DNA of 33,305 nucleotides, taken from positions 1-33,305 of the forward strand of contig JAFGDS010000121.1 of the NCBI GenBank assembly GCA_016931995.1, written 5' to 3'. Position 1 is the first letter of the stretch. Each line of letters begins with the position of its first letter. The notes below the pieces were generated by a model, which saw only the letters and a program-made list of their open reading frames with translations, was not told the DNA's origin and searched no databases. The position numbers were made by a program, and so were the translations under genes. The DNA is from Pirellulales bacterium. Lineage in GTDB: Bacteria; Planctomycetota; Planctomycetia; Pirellulales; Thermoguttaceae. This document shows positions 6,885 to 15,055 of the stretch, in pieces.

Positions 6885-7706
6885 ATGAGGCGCGCTTTCG
6901 GATGGTTCTGGACAACGGGGATATTGTCGGCTTTTCTCGCCGGTTTGTTCGCCGTGCTCCCGATCGCGATCACTGTCGGCATCATGGCCTGGGTTGGAGG
7001 GGCGCTCAAGGCGTGGCTCGGTCCCGAGAGCTTCGTCGGCAAGGGTTTGTCGCAAATGGGCCTTCGATTCGTCACCGATCCGACCGTGGCATCCGTGCTG
7101 GGGTGGATTGGCGTTCTGCTTGCCATCTGGTTCTTGGGCGTCATGCTGAAATCGGTCGGGAAGAAGAGAATCGAAAAAGCGTTCAACGCCGCGGTGGAAC
7201 GGATTCCGCTGGTCAACGTTCTCTACAAACCGGTTGCCCAGATTGTCGATCTGCTGCAACGCAAGCCGGCCGACACCATGCAGGGTATGCGCGTCGTCTA
7301 CTGCGCCTTCGGACGCGGGGAAGGATGCGGATTCCTGGGGCTGCTCGTTTCCGATCGGGTCTACCGCTTCAACGGCCAGATGTGCCAGATCGTCTACGTG
7401 CCGACCTCGCCCGTGCCAATGTCGGGAGCCGTCGTCTTCGCCGCGGCCGACTCGGTTCACCGAGTGGACATGCCCGTCGATGACCTGATGAAGATATGTC
7501 TCTCCATCGGCGTGATGTCCTCGAAGGTGATCCCCGAGCAATATGTTGTTCCGCCCGAGGAGATCCACGCGGATGAGCAACAAGCCAAGGACAAGGTAAG
7601 CGGCCTCGGGCAGGTGGCCAGGGAGAACATGGGCAACGGAGCCGACAACGTCACGGAACCGGAATGCCGACCGCGAGAGGACGTGACGCGTTTGAGGAGA
7701 TACTGA
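6885..7706 (+). CDS. DUF502 membrane protein
   Basis: This 273-residue protein has two predicted membrane helices near the N-terminus ([20 protein letters not shown] at about 12-31 and [18 protein letters not shown] at about 71-88). They are followed by the DUF502 signature [19 protein letters not shown] and a beta-rich domain with [20 protein letters not shown] and the [14 protein letters not shown] region. DUF502 proteins are widespread in Gram-negative bacteria and plants (LIKE COV) and have no firmly known biochemical role. The start ATG at 6885 is preceded by AAAGGAAG. The C-terminal 40 residues are hydrophilic and probably variable. It lies 35 bases after the radical SAM gene and 65 bases before the DUF1328 gene. 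Confidence 0.88.
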   Translation: MRRAFGWFWTTGILSAFLAGLFAVLPIAITVGIMAWVGGALKAWLGPESFVGKGLSQMGLRFVTDPTVASVLGWIGVLLAIWFLGVMLKSVGKKRIEKAFNAAVERIPLVNVLYKPVAQIVDLLQRKPADTMQGMRVVYCAFGRGEGCGFLGLLVSDRVYRFNGQMCQIVYVPTSPVPMSGAVVFAAADSVHRVDMPVDDLMKICLSIGVMSSKVIPEQYVVPPEEIHADEQQAKDKVSGLGQVARENMGNGADNVTEPECRPREDVTRLRRY

Positions 7707-7771
7707 TCGCGGGCCGCGCTGGCAATTCGCCGACCGAGCCCCACCACCCCTTTATCGAGGAGAGTGTGACC

Positions 7772-7945
7772 ATGTTACAGTTAGCCATCGCTTGCGTCAT
7801 CATCGCTTTGATCGCCGCATTGCTCGGTTTCGGAGGCATTGCAGGCTCCTTCGTGGGAGCGGCGAAGATCCTCTTCGTCGTCTTCCTCGTTCTCGCCGTG
7901 TTGTCTTACCTGGGAGGCACGTACTTCCAAAGGCGCACGCACTGA
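7772..7945 (+). CDS. DUF1328 small membrane protein (YtjA-like)
   Basis: This 57-residue peptide has two hydrophobic segments ([17 protein letters not shown] and [18 protein letters not shown]) joined by [10 protein letters not shown], which is the exact plan of the DUF1328/YtjA family. These small inner-membrane proteins are often stress-induced, but their role is unknown. GAGGAGAG upstream of the ATG at 7772 is a strong ribosome site. It is the last gene of the cluster; no clear terminator follows. Confidence 0.9.
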   Translation: MLQLAIACVIIALIAALLGFGGIAGSFVGAAKILFVVFLVLAVLSYLGGTYFQRRTH

Positions 7946-8630
7946 GACAAATGGCTGCCGGCCTGCCGCGCGTAGTCGTGTACGGGCACTTGACGCGAGG
8001 AGGACGCCATTCTCCGGTCCCACGGGGCTTTTGCCGATCGCCTCTCCAGGGCTTAAACGCGGACGACCCGGTCATGCCGATTGCGTCGAAGCGTCTCGAC
8101 GGGCACAATGGCGAGGAGATCCCTGGCCGTGCTTGAGCTGGCGCGGGGATGAACACAGATGAGAAGGAAGATGAAGAAAAGGAACCGCGGATGAACGCGA
8201 ATGAACGCGGATGAGAGGGGTGGGGACGAGGGGCGTCAGCGTGAAGCGGCAGCGGGCTCATTTTCCTTCAGTTGTCTCCGTTCCCATCCCAACTTCATCT
8301 GAGTTCGTTTGCGGTTTCCCGTCCGTTCCCGCCGCCACCTCCATCCGTGTTTATCCGTGTTCATCCGTGGTTCCTTACCTCTCTTTCTCCTCCGTGCCCT
8401 CCGCGGTGAGTCTTTCGTCACGGTATCGGGCACCCCACTAATGTAGTAAATGAAGCCGTCATACTGGGTATAGCCGGAGGTTTCCGGAGTAGTAAGATTA
8501 TTTGTTTCGTCGCTTGCCGCGCGGAGTTCCTTCGGGGACGGCGTCGTCGCGGGCGGGCGCGATGGGTGGGCCGCGGGGCGGCCTGCTTGGTTTGTTGTGT
8601 TCATGGGGAACAGCCAGGGAGACCAACCTT
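7946..8630. other. Long intergenic region with period-10 inverted repeats
   Basis: This is 685 bases without a convincing gene. At 8181-8215 it has a GCGGATGAAC/GCGAATGAAC/GCGGATGAGA array with a 10-base period. At 8342-8374 the inverse (CATCCGTGTTTATCCGTG, ending in GGTTCC) occurs, followed by CTCCGTGCCCTCCGCGGTGA near 8391. The two arms would fold back on each other. The same arrangement recurs at 14396-14573 and 26034-26397. Reading frames here have no family features. Confidence 0.6.
8181..8374. repeat. Period-10 palindromic repeat, copy A
   Basis: The left arm 8181-8215 starts with GGAACCGCGGATGAACGCG. The right arm 8342-8374 is its approximate reverse complement, ending in ATCCGTGGTTCC. 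The two arms are separated by 126 bases. Confidence 0.7.
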
Positions 8631-8804
8631 ATGGCAGCGATTGTGGACAAAGAGAAGTGCACCGGATGTGGCGAGTGCGTCGAGTCGTGCCCGCTCGGCG
8701 CGATTGAGCTTCAGGACGACGTCGCGGTGGTCGATCCCGAGACGTGCGGCGACTGCGGCGCGTGCGTCGACGTCTGCCCGGTGGAAGCCATCTCGATGGA
8801 GTGA
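8631..8804 (+). CDS. 2[4Fe-4S] ferredoxin
   Basis: This 57-residue protein has two complete cluster motifs, CTGCGECVESCP (residues 10-21) and CGDCGACVDVCP (residues 40-51). This is the clostridial-type bacterial ferredoxin plan carrying two [4Fe-4S] clusters for low-potential electron transfer in the cytoplasm. Acidic residues between the motifs fit this class. The ATG at 8631 is preceded by CAGGGAG. An in-frame upstream extension (from 8502) has no family similarity and is rejected. The gene stands alone, with its own terminator at 8846-8884. Possible clients include radical SAM enzymes such as the one at 5377-6849, but nothing in the sequence ties them together. Confidence 0.95.
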   Translation: MAAIVDKEKCTGCGECVESCPLGAIELQDDVAVVDPETCGDCGACVDVCPVEAISME

Positions 8805-8845
8805 CCCGCCTCGGGCGGCTCGCGCGCAATCCTTTGCGATTATTG

Positions 8846-8884
8846 ACGGCAGGTCTCGATAATCAGACGAGACCTGCCGTTTTT
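8846..8884 (+). terminator. Intrinsic terminator after the ferredoxin gene
   Basis: ACGGCAGGTCTCG (8846-8858) and CGAGACCTGCCGT (8868-8880) form a 13-bp perfect stem with a 9-base loop, followed by TTTTC. It lies 42 bases after the ferredoxin stop. Confidence 0.9.
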
Positions 8885-8913
8885 CGCGCGCATACGCTGC
8901 ATTCTTGGGGAGA

Positions 8914-9034
8914 GCGAGGCTCCCGCCGACCCGCAAACTCGCGGCAGACCTCGGCTGCCTTGTCATCCTGAGCGCAGCGAAGGATCTCGTCGGCGCTGAA
9001 GGAGCCGAGATGCTTCGCCGCGCTCAGCATGACG
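8914..9034. repeat. Two dispersed repeats between ferredoxin and DUF1080 genes
   Basis: 8914-8934 (GCGAGGCTCCCGCCGACCCGC) is repeated exactly at 10034-10054. 8962-9034 is an imperfect inverted repeat that starts GTCATCCTGAGCGCAGCGAA and ends CGCTCAGCATGAC. The TCATCCTGAGCG(A/C)AGCGAAGGATC core recurs at 14345-14370. Confidence 0.7.
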
Positions 9035-9060
9035 GCTCGGTTAGCCCACGGAGCAGACGC

Positions 9061-9789
9061 TCACTTCCGCGGCAGCTCCTTGAGAAAAATGTTCCGCCAG
9101 CGGATCTCGCCGCCGTGGGTTTGGAGCTGGATGGGGCCGGTTTCATAGACGGGCTGCGTGCGGTCCCAGAAGTTCTCCAGCGGCGCGTCCTCGACGACGA
9201 CCTTGCCGTTGTAGACCACCGTCACGTTCGGCCCAACCATTTTGATCTTGAGCGAGTTCCATTCGCCGAAGGGCCGATCGAGCTTTTCCGAGGGCCATTT
9301 GCCCTTGCCTTCGTTGTTCCACAGCCCGCCGGAGCCCTTGTCCGCGCCGATGTCCCACTTGCCGCCTTCCTTGGTCGTGTCCCAGATCTGCACCTGCGGC
9401 GTGCCGCGCAGATAGATCCCGCTGTCGGCCTTGGGCACGGTCTTGTACTCGATCCAGAGCTCGAAGTCGCCGTAGTCTTTGTCGGTGGTGGCGTACGGCC
9501 CTTGCCCGTCGTTGACCAGCTCGCCGTTTTCGACGCGCCAGTGCTTCTCGAACTCGGCGCGGTTCTCGGCGTCGAGCTTGGCGCGATCCTCGGGCGAAAG
9601 CTCCTTGTACTTTTTCGGGTCGAAGTGGCCCAGGCCCTTCCAACCGGTCAGGTCCTTGCCGTTGAACAGGGCGACGAAGCCCTCGGGCGGTTTGGCTTCC
9701 TCCCCGCGCGCCGGGCAGGCCCAAGAAATCGCGACGGCCCAAGCCAACAGGACGCATCCCCAGCGATTCCACGCGGTCAGGTTGTTCAT
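9061..9789 (-). CDS. Secreted DUF1080 (3-keto-disaccharide hydrolase-type) protein
   Basis: This 242-residue protein has a signal peptide at residues 1-30 (WGCVLLAWAVAISWACPARG) and then the DUF1080 domain: GFVALFNGKDLTGW, WRVENGELVNDG, YGDFELWIEYKTVPKADSGI, YLRGTPQVQIWD, WNSLKIKMVGPNVTVVYNGK and GPIQLQTHGGEIRWRNIFLK. This LamG-like jelly roll is the commonest carbohydrate-active fold in planctomycetes, and some members hydrolyse 3-keto-glycosides. It is probably periplasmic. An insertion of about 25 charged residues (PKKYKELSPEDRAKLDAENR region) sits between the first two motifs. The start at 9789 is chosen for the signal peptide; the longer frame runs through repeats. Confidence 0.9.
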   Translation of the reverse strand: MNNLTAWNRWGCVLLAWAVAISWACPARGEEAKPPEGFVALFNGKDLTGWKGLGHFDPKKYKELSPEDRAKLDAENRAEFEKHWRVENGELVNDGQGPYATTDKDYGDFELWIEYKTVPKADSGIYLRGTPQVQIWDTTKEGGKWDIGADKGSGGLWNNEGKGKWPSEKLDRPFGEWNSLKIKMVGPNVTVVYNGKVVVEDAPLENFWDRTQPVYETGPIQLQTHGGEIRWRNIFLKELPRK

Positions 9790-9830
9790 CGAAGTCGTTC
9801 TCCGGTTTGCGGGAGGGGTGGGTAATAACT

Positions 9831-9864
9831 CCCCTCTCCCTCCGGGAGAGGGCCAGGGTGAGGG
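9831..9864. repeat. REP-like element (CCCTCTCCCTCCGGGAGAGGG type)
   Basis: CCTCTCCC-TCC-GGGAGAGG (9833-9851) followed by CCAGGGTGAGGG is a well-known dispersed intergenic palindrome of many bacterial genomes. It lies directly upstream of the DUF1080 start. Confidence 0.75.
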
Positions 9865-9898
9865 CGGCTGGAAGAACATGGTCGCTTGCCGATGCCCC

Positions 9899-9960
9899 TG
9901 TGGCACAGCCGCCCTCGGCTGTGCACATTGCCGAACACAGCCGAGGGCGGCTGTGCCACA
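9899..9960. repeat. 25-bp perfect inverted repeat (TGTGGCACAGCCGCCCTCGG)
   Basis: The arms at 9899-9923 and 9936-9960 are exact reverse complements with a 12-base loop. No T-run follows on either strand. It lies in the 324-base gap between the DUF1080 and coiled-coil genes, followed at 10034-10054 by the GCGAGGCTCCCGCCGACCCGC repeat. The gap shows no gene. Confidence 0.85.
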
Positions 9961-10113
9961 GTTATGGGGATCGCTTCCAGGCACGCCAACATACCCCCGC
10001 CAAGCCCTTCCGGCAAGCCGCACTTTGGGAGGGGCGAGGCTCCCGCCGACCCGCGGCGGACTCGATCCACCGCAACCGGCGGCGCGACCCCAAGAAGGTG
10101 AGACGGCAAGACC

Positions 10114-11616
10114 TTACGCCACGGCCACGGCCTCTTCGGAAACCAGACGGAGCCGGCGGACTTCTTGCTCCAGGGCGAGCCGGTCGATCCGCCACCGCTG
10201 CACGCATTCCTTCAACTCGGTTTCCTGGCGGTCGAGTTCCTGCTCCCGGGCGACCAGGCGCGCGGCCTGCTGCTCGATTTCCTGCCCCCGCGCGGCGACC
10301 CAGCTCTCCAGCCGGCGTTTCTCTTGCGCGAGCCGCGCGTGCTGCGCCCGCATCTCTTCCTTGATCGTGGCGAGCTCCCGTTTCTTCTCGGTCAACTCGG
10401 CGGTCGCGGCGCGGTGGTCCTCGGCCAACTGGGCGCGGATGCGGCCCAGCGATTGCGTGAGCGCGGCGGGCGGCGCCGCCCCGGCCAGTTGCGCCCAGAG
10501 TTCTTCCGTGGCCAGGCGCATTTCGAGAGTCGCCCGGTGGATCCGCCCGAGTTCGTCGCGCATCTCGGCTAGGGCCGCGTGGCTTTTGTCGAGCTGCTCG
10601 GCGCGCCGCGCCAGCGCGCCGCGCCGCTCGGCCAGCTCCACTTGCGCCCGGCGCTGCTCCCGCACGAGCTCTTGCCGTTCGCGCCGCACCCGTTCGTCCA
10701 GTTCCTTGCGATCCTCGACGACGCCATGCCGCAGCCGCGCGACCTCGCGCCGCGCCTGATCCAACTCGGCTTCCGCCTGGTCGAGTTCCTCCGCCCGCGC
10801 CGCCAGAGTCGCTGCGGTCGCGTCGAGCTGCCGCTGACGCTCGTCGAGTTGTTCTTGGCGCTGGGCCAGATCGCGTTCGCGACGCGGGGATGGCGGGCGT
10901 TCCGCGGGCGCCGCCACGCGCGCCGCCCGTTGGTCGAGACTTTGGCGATACCGTTCGAGCCCGGCGCGCAACTGACGCACCAGCGCCAAGGACGCCTCGC
11001 GATGCCGGTCGATCTTCTGCCGCTCCCGCGCCAGGGCGTCCTCGGCCTGTTGTCGCTGCTGGGCAAGCGTTTCGTCGGCCTGTTGCCGCGCGTCGGACCG
11101 CGATTGCATCGACTCCGCTTCCGCGGCGACTTCGGCGCGCTGCCGCTGCAACGAGGCGTCGGTGGCCGCGACGCGGGCAAGGCAACTCTTCAATTCCTCT
11201 TGCTGGCCGTCCAGCTCCTCCTGACGCTGGCGGAGCTCGGCCTGACGCTCGTCGAACTCCTCGCGGCGTTGGCTCAGCCAGAGCCGCGCGGAGCGAACGT
11301 CGTTGTCCAGTTGCGCCGCTTGCGCGTTCAGTTGCGCCTCGCGGCGGTCGAGCCGCTCCTGGCGCTGCCGCAGACGCTCAGCCAACTGGGCCGCCTGCGA
11401 CTTGACCTCCGCGGCAACCCGATCGGGACACGCCGACGCCGCGGCGGCGGGCTCTGCTATAAGCTGCTCGCCGACGGTCGGCTCGGCGGGCGGAACTCCC
11501 GTCGCGTGGGCCGGGTCGATTCGCATGGCCGTGGTCGCCACGGCGGATCGCTCCTTGGCGGTGGGGCGTCGCTGGCCGGCGGGTGCCTGCTTCTGTTTCG
11601 TTTTTCGATCGGACAT
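10114..11616 (-). CDS. Long coiled-coil protein of unknown function
   Basis: This 500-residue protein is built almost wholly of Glu, Arg, Gln, Ala and Leu heptads from about residue 66 to 490. Typical stretches are RLRQRQERLDRREAQLNAQA, ELRQRQEELDGQQEELKS and QEQLDERQRQLDATAATLAA. The first 65 residues are basic, Ala/Pro-rich and probably disordered (MSDRKTKQKQAPAG). There is no signal peptide, membrane helix or ATPase motif, so it is not a complete SMC-type protein. Similar long coiled-coil proteins are common in planctomycetes. The start at 11616 has GGGAGGTCC upstream. The third positions are strongly G/C, as in its neighbours. A filament or scaffold role would be a guess. Confidence 0.75.
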   Translation of the reverse strand: MSDRKTKQKQAPAGQRRPTAKERSAVATTAMRIDPAHATGVPPAEPTVGEQLIAEPAAAASACPDRVAAEVKSQAAQLAERLRQRQERLDRREAQLNAQAAQLDNDVRSARLWLSQRREEFDERQAELRQRQEELDGQQEELKSCLARVAATDASLQRQRAEVAAEAESMQSRSDARQQADETLAQQRQQAEDALARERQKIDRHREASLALVRQLRAGLERYRQSLDQRAARVAAPAERPPSPRRERDLAQRQEQLDERQRQLDATAATLAARAEELDQAEAELDQARREVARLRHGVVEDRKELDERVRRERQELVREQRRAQVELAERRGALARRAEQLDKSHAALAEMRDELGRIHRATLEMRLATEELWAQLAGAAPPAALTQSLGRIRAQLAEDHRAATAELTEKKRELATIKEEMRAQHARLAQEKRRLESWVAARGQEIEQQAARLVAREQELDRQETELKECVQRWRIDRLALEQEVRRLRLVSEEAVAVA

Positions 11617-11959
11617 GCGTGTTGGACCTCCCAAAACCGTCGGCCCGGCGGCCAATCCATACACTCCGCGCAACCGGCAAGATTTACCCAGAATGCTTCA
11701 TCGGCAGCCAGCCCAGTCGAATTCACCCCAAATCTGGAGGAGGATTTCCACAAAACCCAACCAGGGCCCGACACCGTCAAACTGCAATATGTGCGGAGTA
11801 TAAGAAGGCTGCGTATTCTTGACGGAAGAGTCATCCCGTGGCCCGGGGAGCCCTGTGTCACGAATTCCGAGATTCACGGACAGCCTTCGCGGAGCTATCG
11901 GTCCCACCCGCGGGGTGGTACAATCAACGTTTTCGCCCCTTTTTGCCTGGATATTCACC
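11617..11959. other. Divergent intergenic region between coiled-coil and FecE-like genes
   Basis: These 343 bases hold the ribosome site of the minus-strand coiled-coil gene and, at 11919-11924, a TACAAT -10-like box on the plus strand preceded by CACCCGCGGGGTGG, a small palindrome. No cobalamin-riboswitch B12 box or Fur-like AT-rich operator was seen. Confidence 0.4.
11919..11924 (+). promoter_or_regulatory. Candidate -10 box (TACAAT) for the ABC importer genes
   Basis: GGTGGTACAATC lies 36 bases before the GTG at 11960. The CACCCGCGGGGTG palindrome just upstream could serve as an operator. No good -35 is present. Confidence 0.35.
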
Positions 11960-12760
11960 GTGGACACGCCCCTGCTGGAAGCCCGCGACCTCTCTTTCGC
12001 CTTCGGCTCGCGCCGCGTGCTGGCGGGGGTGTCGGTCGGGGTGAAGCGGGGCGAGGCGGTGGCGATCGTGGGACCTAATGGGGCGGGAAAGACGACGCTG
12101 TTGCGGTGTCTCGACGGGCTTTTGCGGGCGTCCTCGGGCAGCGTGCGGTTGGAGGGGCGACCCGTCGAAAGCTACCCACGGCGCGAACTTGCCCGGCGGA
12201 TGAGCTACGTGCCGCAGGCGCCGGATCACGCCATTCCGTTCACCGTCGAACAATTTACGTTGATGGGACGGTATCCGTATCTGGCGCCGCTTGCGCCGAT
12301 CGGGCGGGACGATCGCGAGGCCGCGCGACAGGCGATGGAGTGGACGGACACGGCCGCGCTGGCCGACCGCCGGATGGACGCCTTGAGCGGCGGCGAGCGG
12401 CAAAAGGTCTTTCTCGCCGCCGCGGTGGCCCAGGGCGCGCCGGTCATGCTTTTGGACGAGCCGACCACGTTTCTCGATTATCACCACCAGGAGGAGATCG
12501 CGCGGCTGCTGGAACGCATGCGCCGGCAAATGGACCTGACCACCGTGTCGGTCACGCACGACGTGAACCGCGCGGCGCTGGGGTCCGATAGGGTGATCGC
12601 GCTGGTCGAGGGCCGCGTCGTGCTCGACGCCGCGCCGACCGAGTTGATGAAACCCGACGTGCTAGCCGGAATCTTCCGAACGCCCTTCGTGCTGGTCGAA
12701 CATCCCGAGACGGCCATGCCGATGGTCGTGCCGACGACCATGCCGCGAGAGACGCCATGA
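11960..12760 (+). CDS. ABC transporter ATPase, iron-siderophore/cobalamin/heme type (FecE-like)
   Basis: This 266-residue protein has Walker A GPNGAGKT (38-45), Q-loop SYVPQAPDHAIPFTV, ABC signature LSGGERQKV, Walker B VMLLDEPTTFLD and switch histidine VSVTHDVNRA. The spacing and C-terminus match the FecE/BtuD/HmuV group that powers uptake of metal chelates across the inner membrane. The GTG at 11960 is the likely start because homology begins with LLEARDLSFAFG; the ribosome site is weak. Its stop overlaps the permease start as ATGA. No substrate-binding protein gene lies in the window, so the chelate is unknown. Confidence 0.93.
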   Translation: MDTPLLEARDLSFAFGSRRVLAGVSVGVKRGEAVAIVGPNGAGKTTLLRCLDGLLRASSGSVRLEGRPVESYPRRELARRMSYVPQAPDHAIPFTVEQFTLMGRYPYLAPLAPIGRDDREAARQAMEWTDTAALADRRMDALSGGERQKVFLAAAVAQGAPVMLLDEPTTFLDYHHQEEIARLLERMRRQMDLTTVSVTHDVNRAALGSDRVIALVEGRVVLDAAPTELMKPDVLAGIFRTPFVLVEHPETAMPMVVPTTMPRETP

Positions 12761-13788
12761 AACGCGCGTGGATTCTGATCGCGCTTGTCGTGTTGGCCGT
12801 GGCGGTGTTGGCCGCCGCGCCGCTGGTGGGCATCATTCCCATACCGGTTTCAGTGTTGTGGGATCCGGACGCCGACCCGATGGCCGCCGATGTGCTCTGG
12901 AAGCTGCGGCTGCCGCGCGTGGCGATGGCGTTTTTGGCCGGGGCGGGCCTGGCCGCAAGCGGCATGGCCTTTCAGGCGATGTTCCGCAATCCGCTCGCCA
13001 CGCCCTTCACGCTCGGCGTGGCCAGCGGCGCCTCGCTCGGCTCGGCCGTGTCCATCCGGCTGGGGCTCGCGTTCGCGTTGGTGGGCATTCCCGCCGTGAC
13101 GCTGTGCTCCTTTGCCGGGGCGGTGCTGACGATCGCGTTGGTCTACGGATTGACGCGGACGCGGCGCGGCTTTTCCACCGCCACCATGCTGCTGGCCGGC
13201 GTGGCCGTGAGCTTCTTCTTCTCCAGCGTGATCCTCTTCATCCAATACCTGAGCGACTTCACGCAAACGCACCAAATGCTCCGCTGGGTGATGGGGGGAC
13301 TGGATCGCGTGGTTACGTTCGACAACGTGTTGACCACGCTACCGCTGGTGGCTGCGGGCGCGCTGATCGTGTTGTATCTCAGCCACGAGCTGAACCTGCT
13401 TCTGACCGGCGAGCCGATCGCGGCCAGCCGCGGCGTCGAGGTGGACCGGACGAAGAAAATCCTGTTCTTCGCCGCGTCGCTCATGGTCGGGGCGGTCGTG
13501 TCGGTATGTGGACCGATCGGGTTCGTCGGACTGATGGTGCCGCACATCGGGCGGCTGCTGATCGGCGCGGACCACCGTTTTCTGGCTCCGGCCGTGTGCC
13601 TGCTGGGGGGGACGTTTTTGACGCTGTGCGACGTGGTGGGCCGGTGCGCCCTGGTCTGGTGCGACCAACTCACCGGCACGGCCCTTTCGCCCGGCGAGCT
13701 GCCAGTAGGGATTATTACGGCTTTGCTGGGGGGGCCGTTCTTCCTGTGGCTCCTGCTGGGCCGATCCGATCTGGATGGGTTGCCATGA
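12757..13788 (+). CDS. FecCD-family ABC transporter permease
   Basis: This 343-residue protein has about ten hydrophobic segments and the FecCD/BtuC signature: LWKLRLPRVAMAFLAGAGLA, ASGMAFQAMFRNPLATPFTL, GVASGASLGS, the LMVGAVVSVCGPIGFVGLMV stretch, PHIGRLLIGADHRFLAPAV and a final GELPVGIITALLGGPFFLWL. It forms the channel for iron-siderophore, heme or cobalamin import with the ATPase encoded just upstream (ATGA overlap, translational coupling). The length is normal for the family. The periplasmic binding protein and TonB receptor must be elsewhere. Iron or B12 control cannot be seen from the leader. Confidence 0.93.
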   Translation: MKRAWILIALVVLAVAVLAAAPLVGIIPIPVSVLWDPDADPMAADVLWKLRLPRVAMAFLAGAGLAASGMAFQAMFRNPLATPFTLGVASGASLGSAVSIRLGLAFALVGIPAVTLCSFAGAVLTIALVYGLTRTRRGFSTATMLLAGVAVSFFFSSVILFIQYLSDFTQTHQMLRWVMGGLDRVVTFDNVLTTLPLVAAGALIVLYLSHELNLLLTGEPIAASRGVEVDRTKKILFFAASLMVGAVVSVCGPIGFVGLMVPHIGRLLIGADHRFLAPAVCLLGGTFLTLCDVVGRCALVWCDQLTGTALSPGELPVGIITALLGGPFFLWLLLGRSDLDGLP

Positions 13789-13944
13789 GCGGGGCGCGAC
13801 GTAAAATTCCCTTGGTGTTTGACGCCGGCCAAGGGCGTCACCACCCTGTTGAAGGAGATGGCCAGCGGGGCTCCGAGGGGCCGCGCTCGTGGCGGAGGCC
13901 GGCCAAATAGGTTCCGAAATCCCAGTGAGAAGGGGGTCGCGTCG

Positions 13945-14259
13945 ATGAAGAGCTTCCTTGCGTTACTTGCGGTGGGCGTTGTCTTGATGGCGGCGTCGAC
14001 GGCCACGGCGGGCTGGGCCTATGCGGCGGCGGGTCCGGCGGTCTATGGCTACTATCCGATCGCGCCGGTCTACACCTATCCCGCCTACCCCGGTCCCGTG
14101 CCGATGGTGGTTGCCCGGCCGGTGGTCCCGGTCGTGGCGCCGGCCCCGTTCGTCTACGGGCCCGCCCCCGTGGTCTACGGCTATCCGTACGTGGTGCGGA
14201 GCCGGGTGTACGTTCCGGGCCAACCGGTCCGCAACACGCTTCGGGCGGTGTTCCCGTAA
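13945..14259 (+). CDS. Small secreted Tyr/Pro/Val-rich protein
   Basis: This 104-residue protein has a clear signal peptide (MKSFLALLAVGVVLMAASTA, cleavage near ATAGW) and then a low-complexity mature part of about 80 residues rich in Tyr, Pro, Val and Ala, with repeated VYGYYPIAPVYTYPAYPGP- and VYGYPYVV-like segments. Such short secreted proteins are common in planctomycetes, and no function is known. AAGGGGG lies upstream of the ATG at 13945. A strong terminator 28 bases after the stop shows that it is an independent transcript. Because of the composition, homology searches will be poorly informative. Confidence 0.75.
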   Translation: MKSFLALLAVGVVLMAASTATAGWAYAAAGPAVYGYYPIAPVYTYPAYPGPVPMVVARPVVPVVAPAPFVYGPAPVVYGYPYVVRSRVYVPGQPVRNTLRAVFP

Positions 14260-14287
14260 GACCTCGATACAATTGGAAAAGCCACCC

Positions 14288-14322
14288 AAGGCCCACGACG
14301 GACGGCGTCGTGGGCCTTTTTG
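14288..14322 (+). terminator. Intrinsic terminator after the Tyr/Pro-rich gene
   Basis: AAGGCCCACGACG (14288-14300) pairs with CGTCGTGGGCCTT (14306-14318), a 13-bp perfect stem with a 5-base loop. A TTTTTGTTTT tract follows. Confidence 0.92.
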
Positions 14323-14395
14323 TTTTGCTGCCGGTCCCTTTTGCGTCATCCTGAGCGAAGCGAAGGATCCCGTTGGCATTGCGCCGGTTAGGGGA

Positions 14396-14573
14396 GGAAC
14401 CGCGGATGAACGCGGATGGACGCAGATGAGGTTGGGGGCGAGGGATTGGGGATTGGCCGGCGGGCGGTTGCGTTGCCTGTCCCGAATCCCGATCCAGGTT
14501 GACCCGCGGCGTCTTTTCCCCTCGTCCCCCGCCCCCAACCTATTCGCGCCGATTCGCGTCCATTCGCGGTTCC
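14396..14573. repeat. Period-10 palindromic repeat, copy B
   Basis: The left arm 14396-14430 begins GGAACCGCGGATGAACGCGG and continues with the same 10-base period. The right arm 14541-14573 is the approximate inverse, ending in CCATTCGCGGTTCC. Confidence 0.7.
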
Positions 14574-14839
14574 CTCCCCGTCGTCCCGAACCATTCGTTT
14601 GCGTTGAGAACCTCTTCCCACGGCGCTTGGCGGAGAGTATAATCGAGGCGTGGTTGGGAGCGGCGCGGGCCCGTTGTCGTGACGGGCGCGGCTGGCGCGG
14701 TCTTGCGGTACAATCCGACGTGCCGCTTGGGACGAACTTCTCTTGAGTTGCTCCTCGGACGCTGTTGGTGTGGGTTGGTCTATCCTTGGGGCGCCCCGGC
14801 GGGCTTGCCCAGCGGTTAAAAGCATTTCCGATGAGATAC

Positions 14840-14866
14840 ACTGCTGGACAAGCCAGCAGTGGCACA
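14840..14866. repeat. CACTGCTGG...CCAGCAGTG palindrome
   Basis: CACTGCTGG-ACAAG-CCAGCAGTG followed by GCAC. The same unit occurs inside the O-antigen ligase gene (18550-18575 and three times in 19433-19530). Confidence 0.75.
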
Positions 14867-14995
14867 CGCCTTGACGAGACAGGTACCGTAGCGCTTACCA
14901 CGCTACACGGGGTCGGGAGCCCGCCGCGGCCGGAAGGTCGTCGGCGGTTCCTGGCCCCCATTCCTTTCCGCACCCGTCCTCGCGCGGCACGTGTC

Positions 14996-15055
14996 GAGTG
15001 CCACTGGCTTTGCCAGTGCGATCGTGAGTGCCACTGGCTTTGCCAGTGCGATCGT
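14996..15055. repeat. 30-base tandem duplication containing the CACTGGCTTTGCCAGTG palindrome
   Basis: Two identical 30-base units (14996-15025 and 15026-15055), each carrying CACTGGC-TTT-GCCAGTG. They lie directly behind the stop of the minus-strand permease-prefix gene (15080). Confidence 0.9.

Noticed and set aside
11617-11959. Possible cobalamin riboswitch before the FecE/FecD-like genes
   Set aside because: Looked for because of the transporter type; no B12 box or the needed stems found in the leader.
14780-14840. tRNA-like stretch around GGGCTTGCCCAGCGGTTAAA
   Set aside because: No acceptor stem, anticodon arm or T-arm consensus can be assembled.
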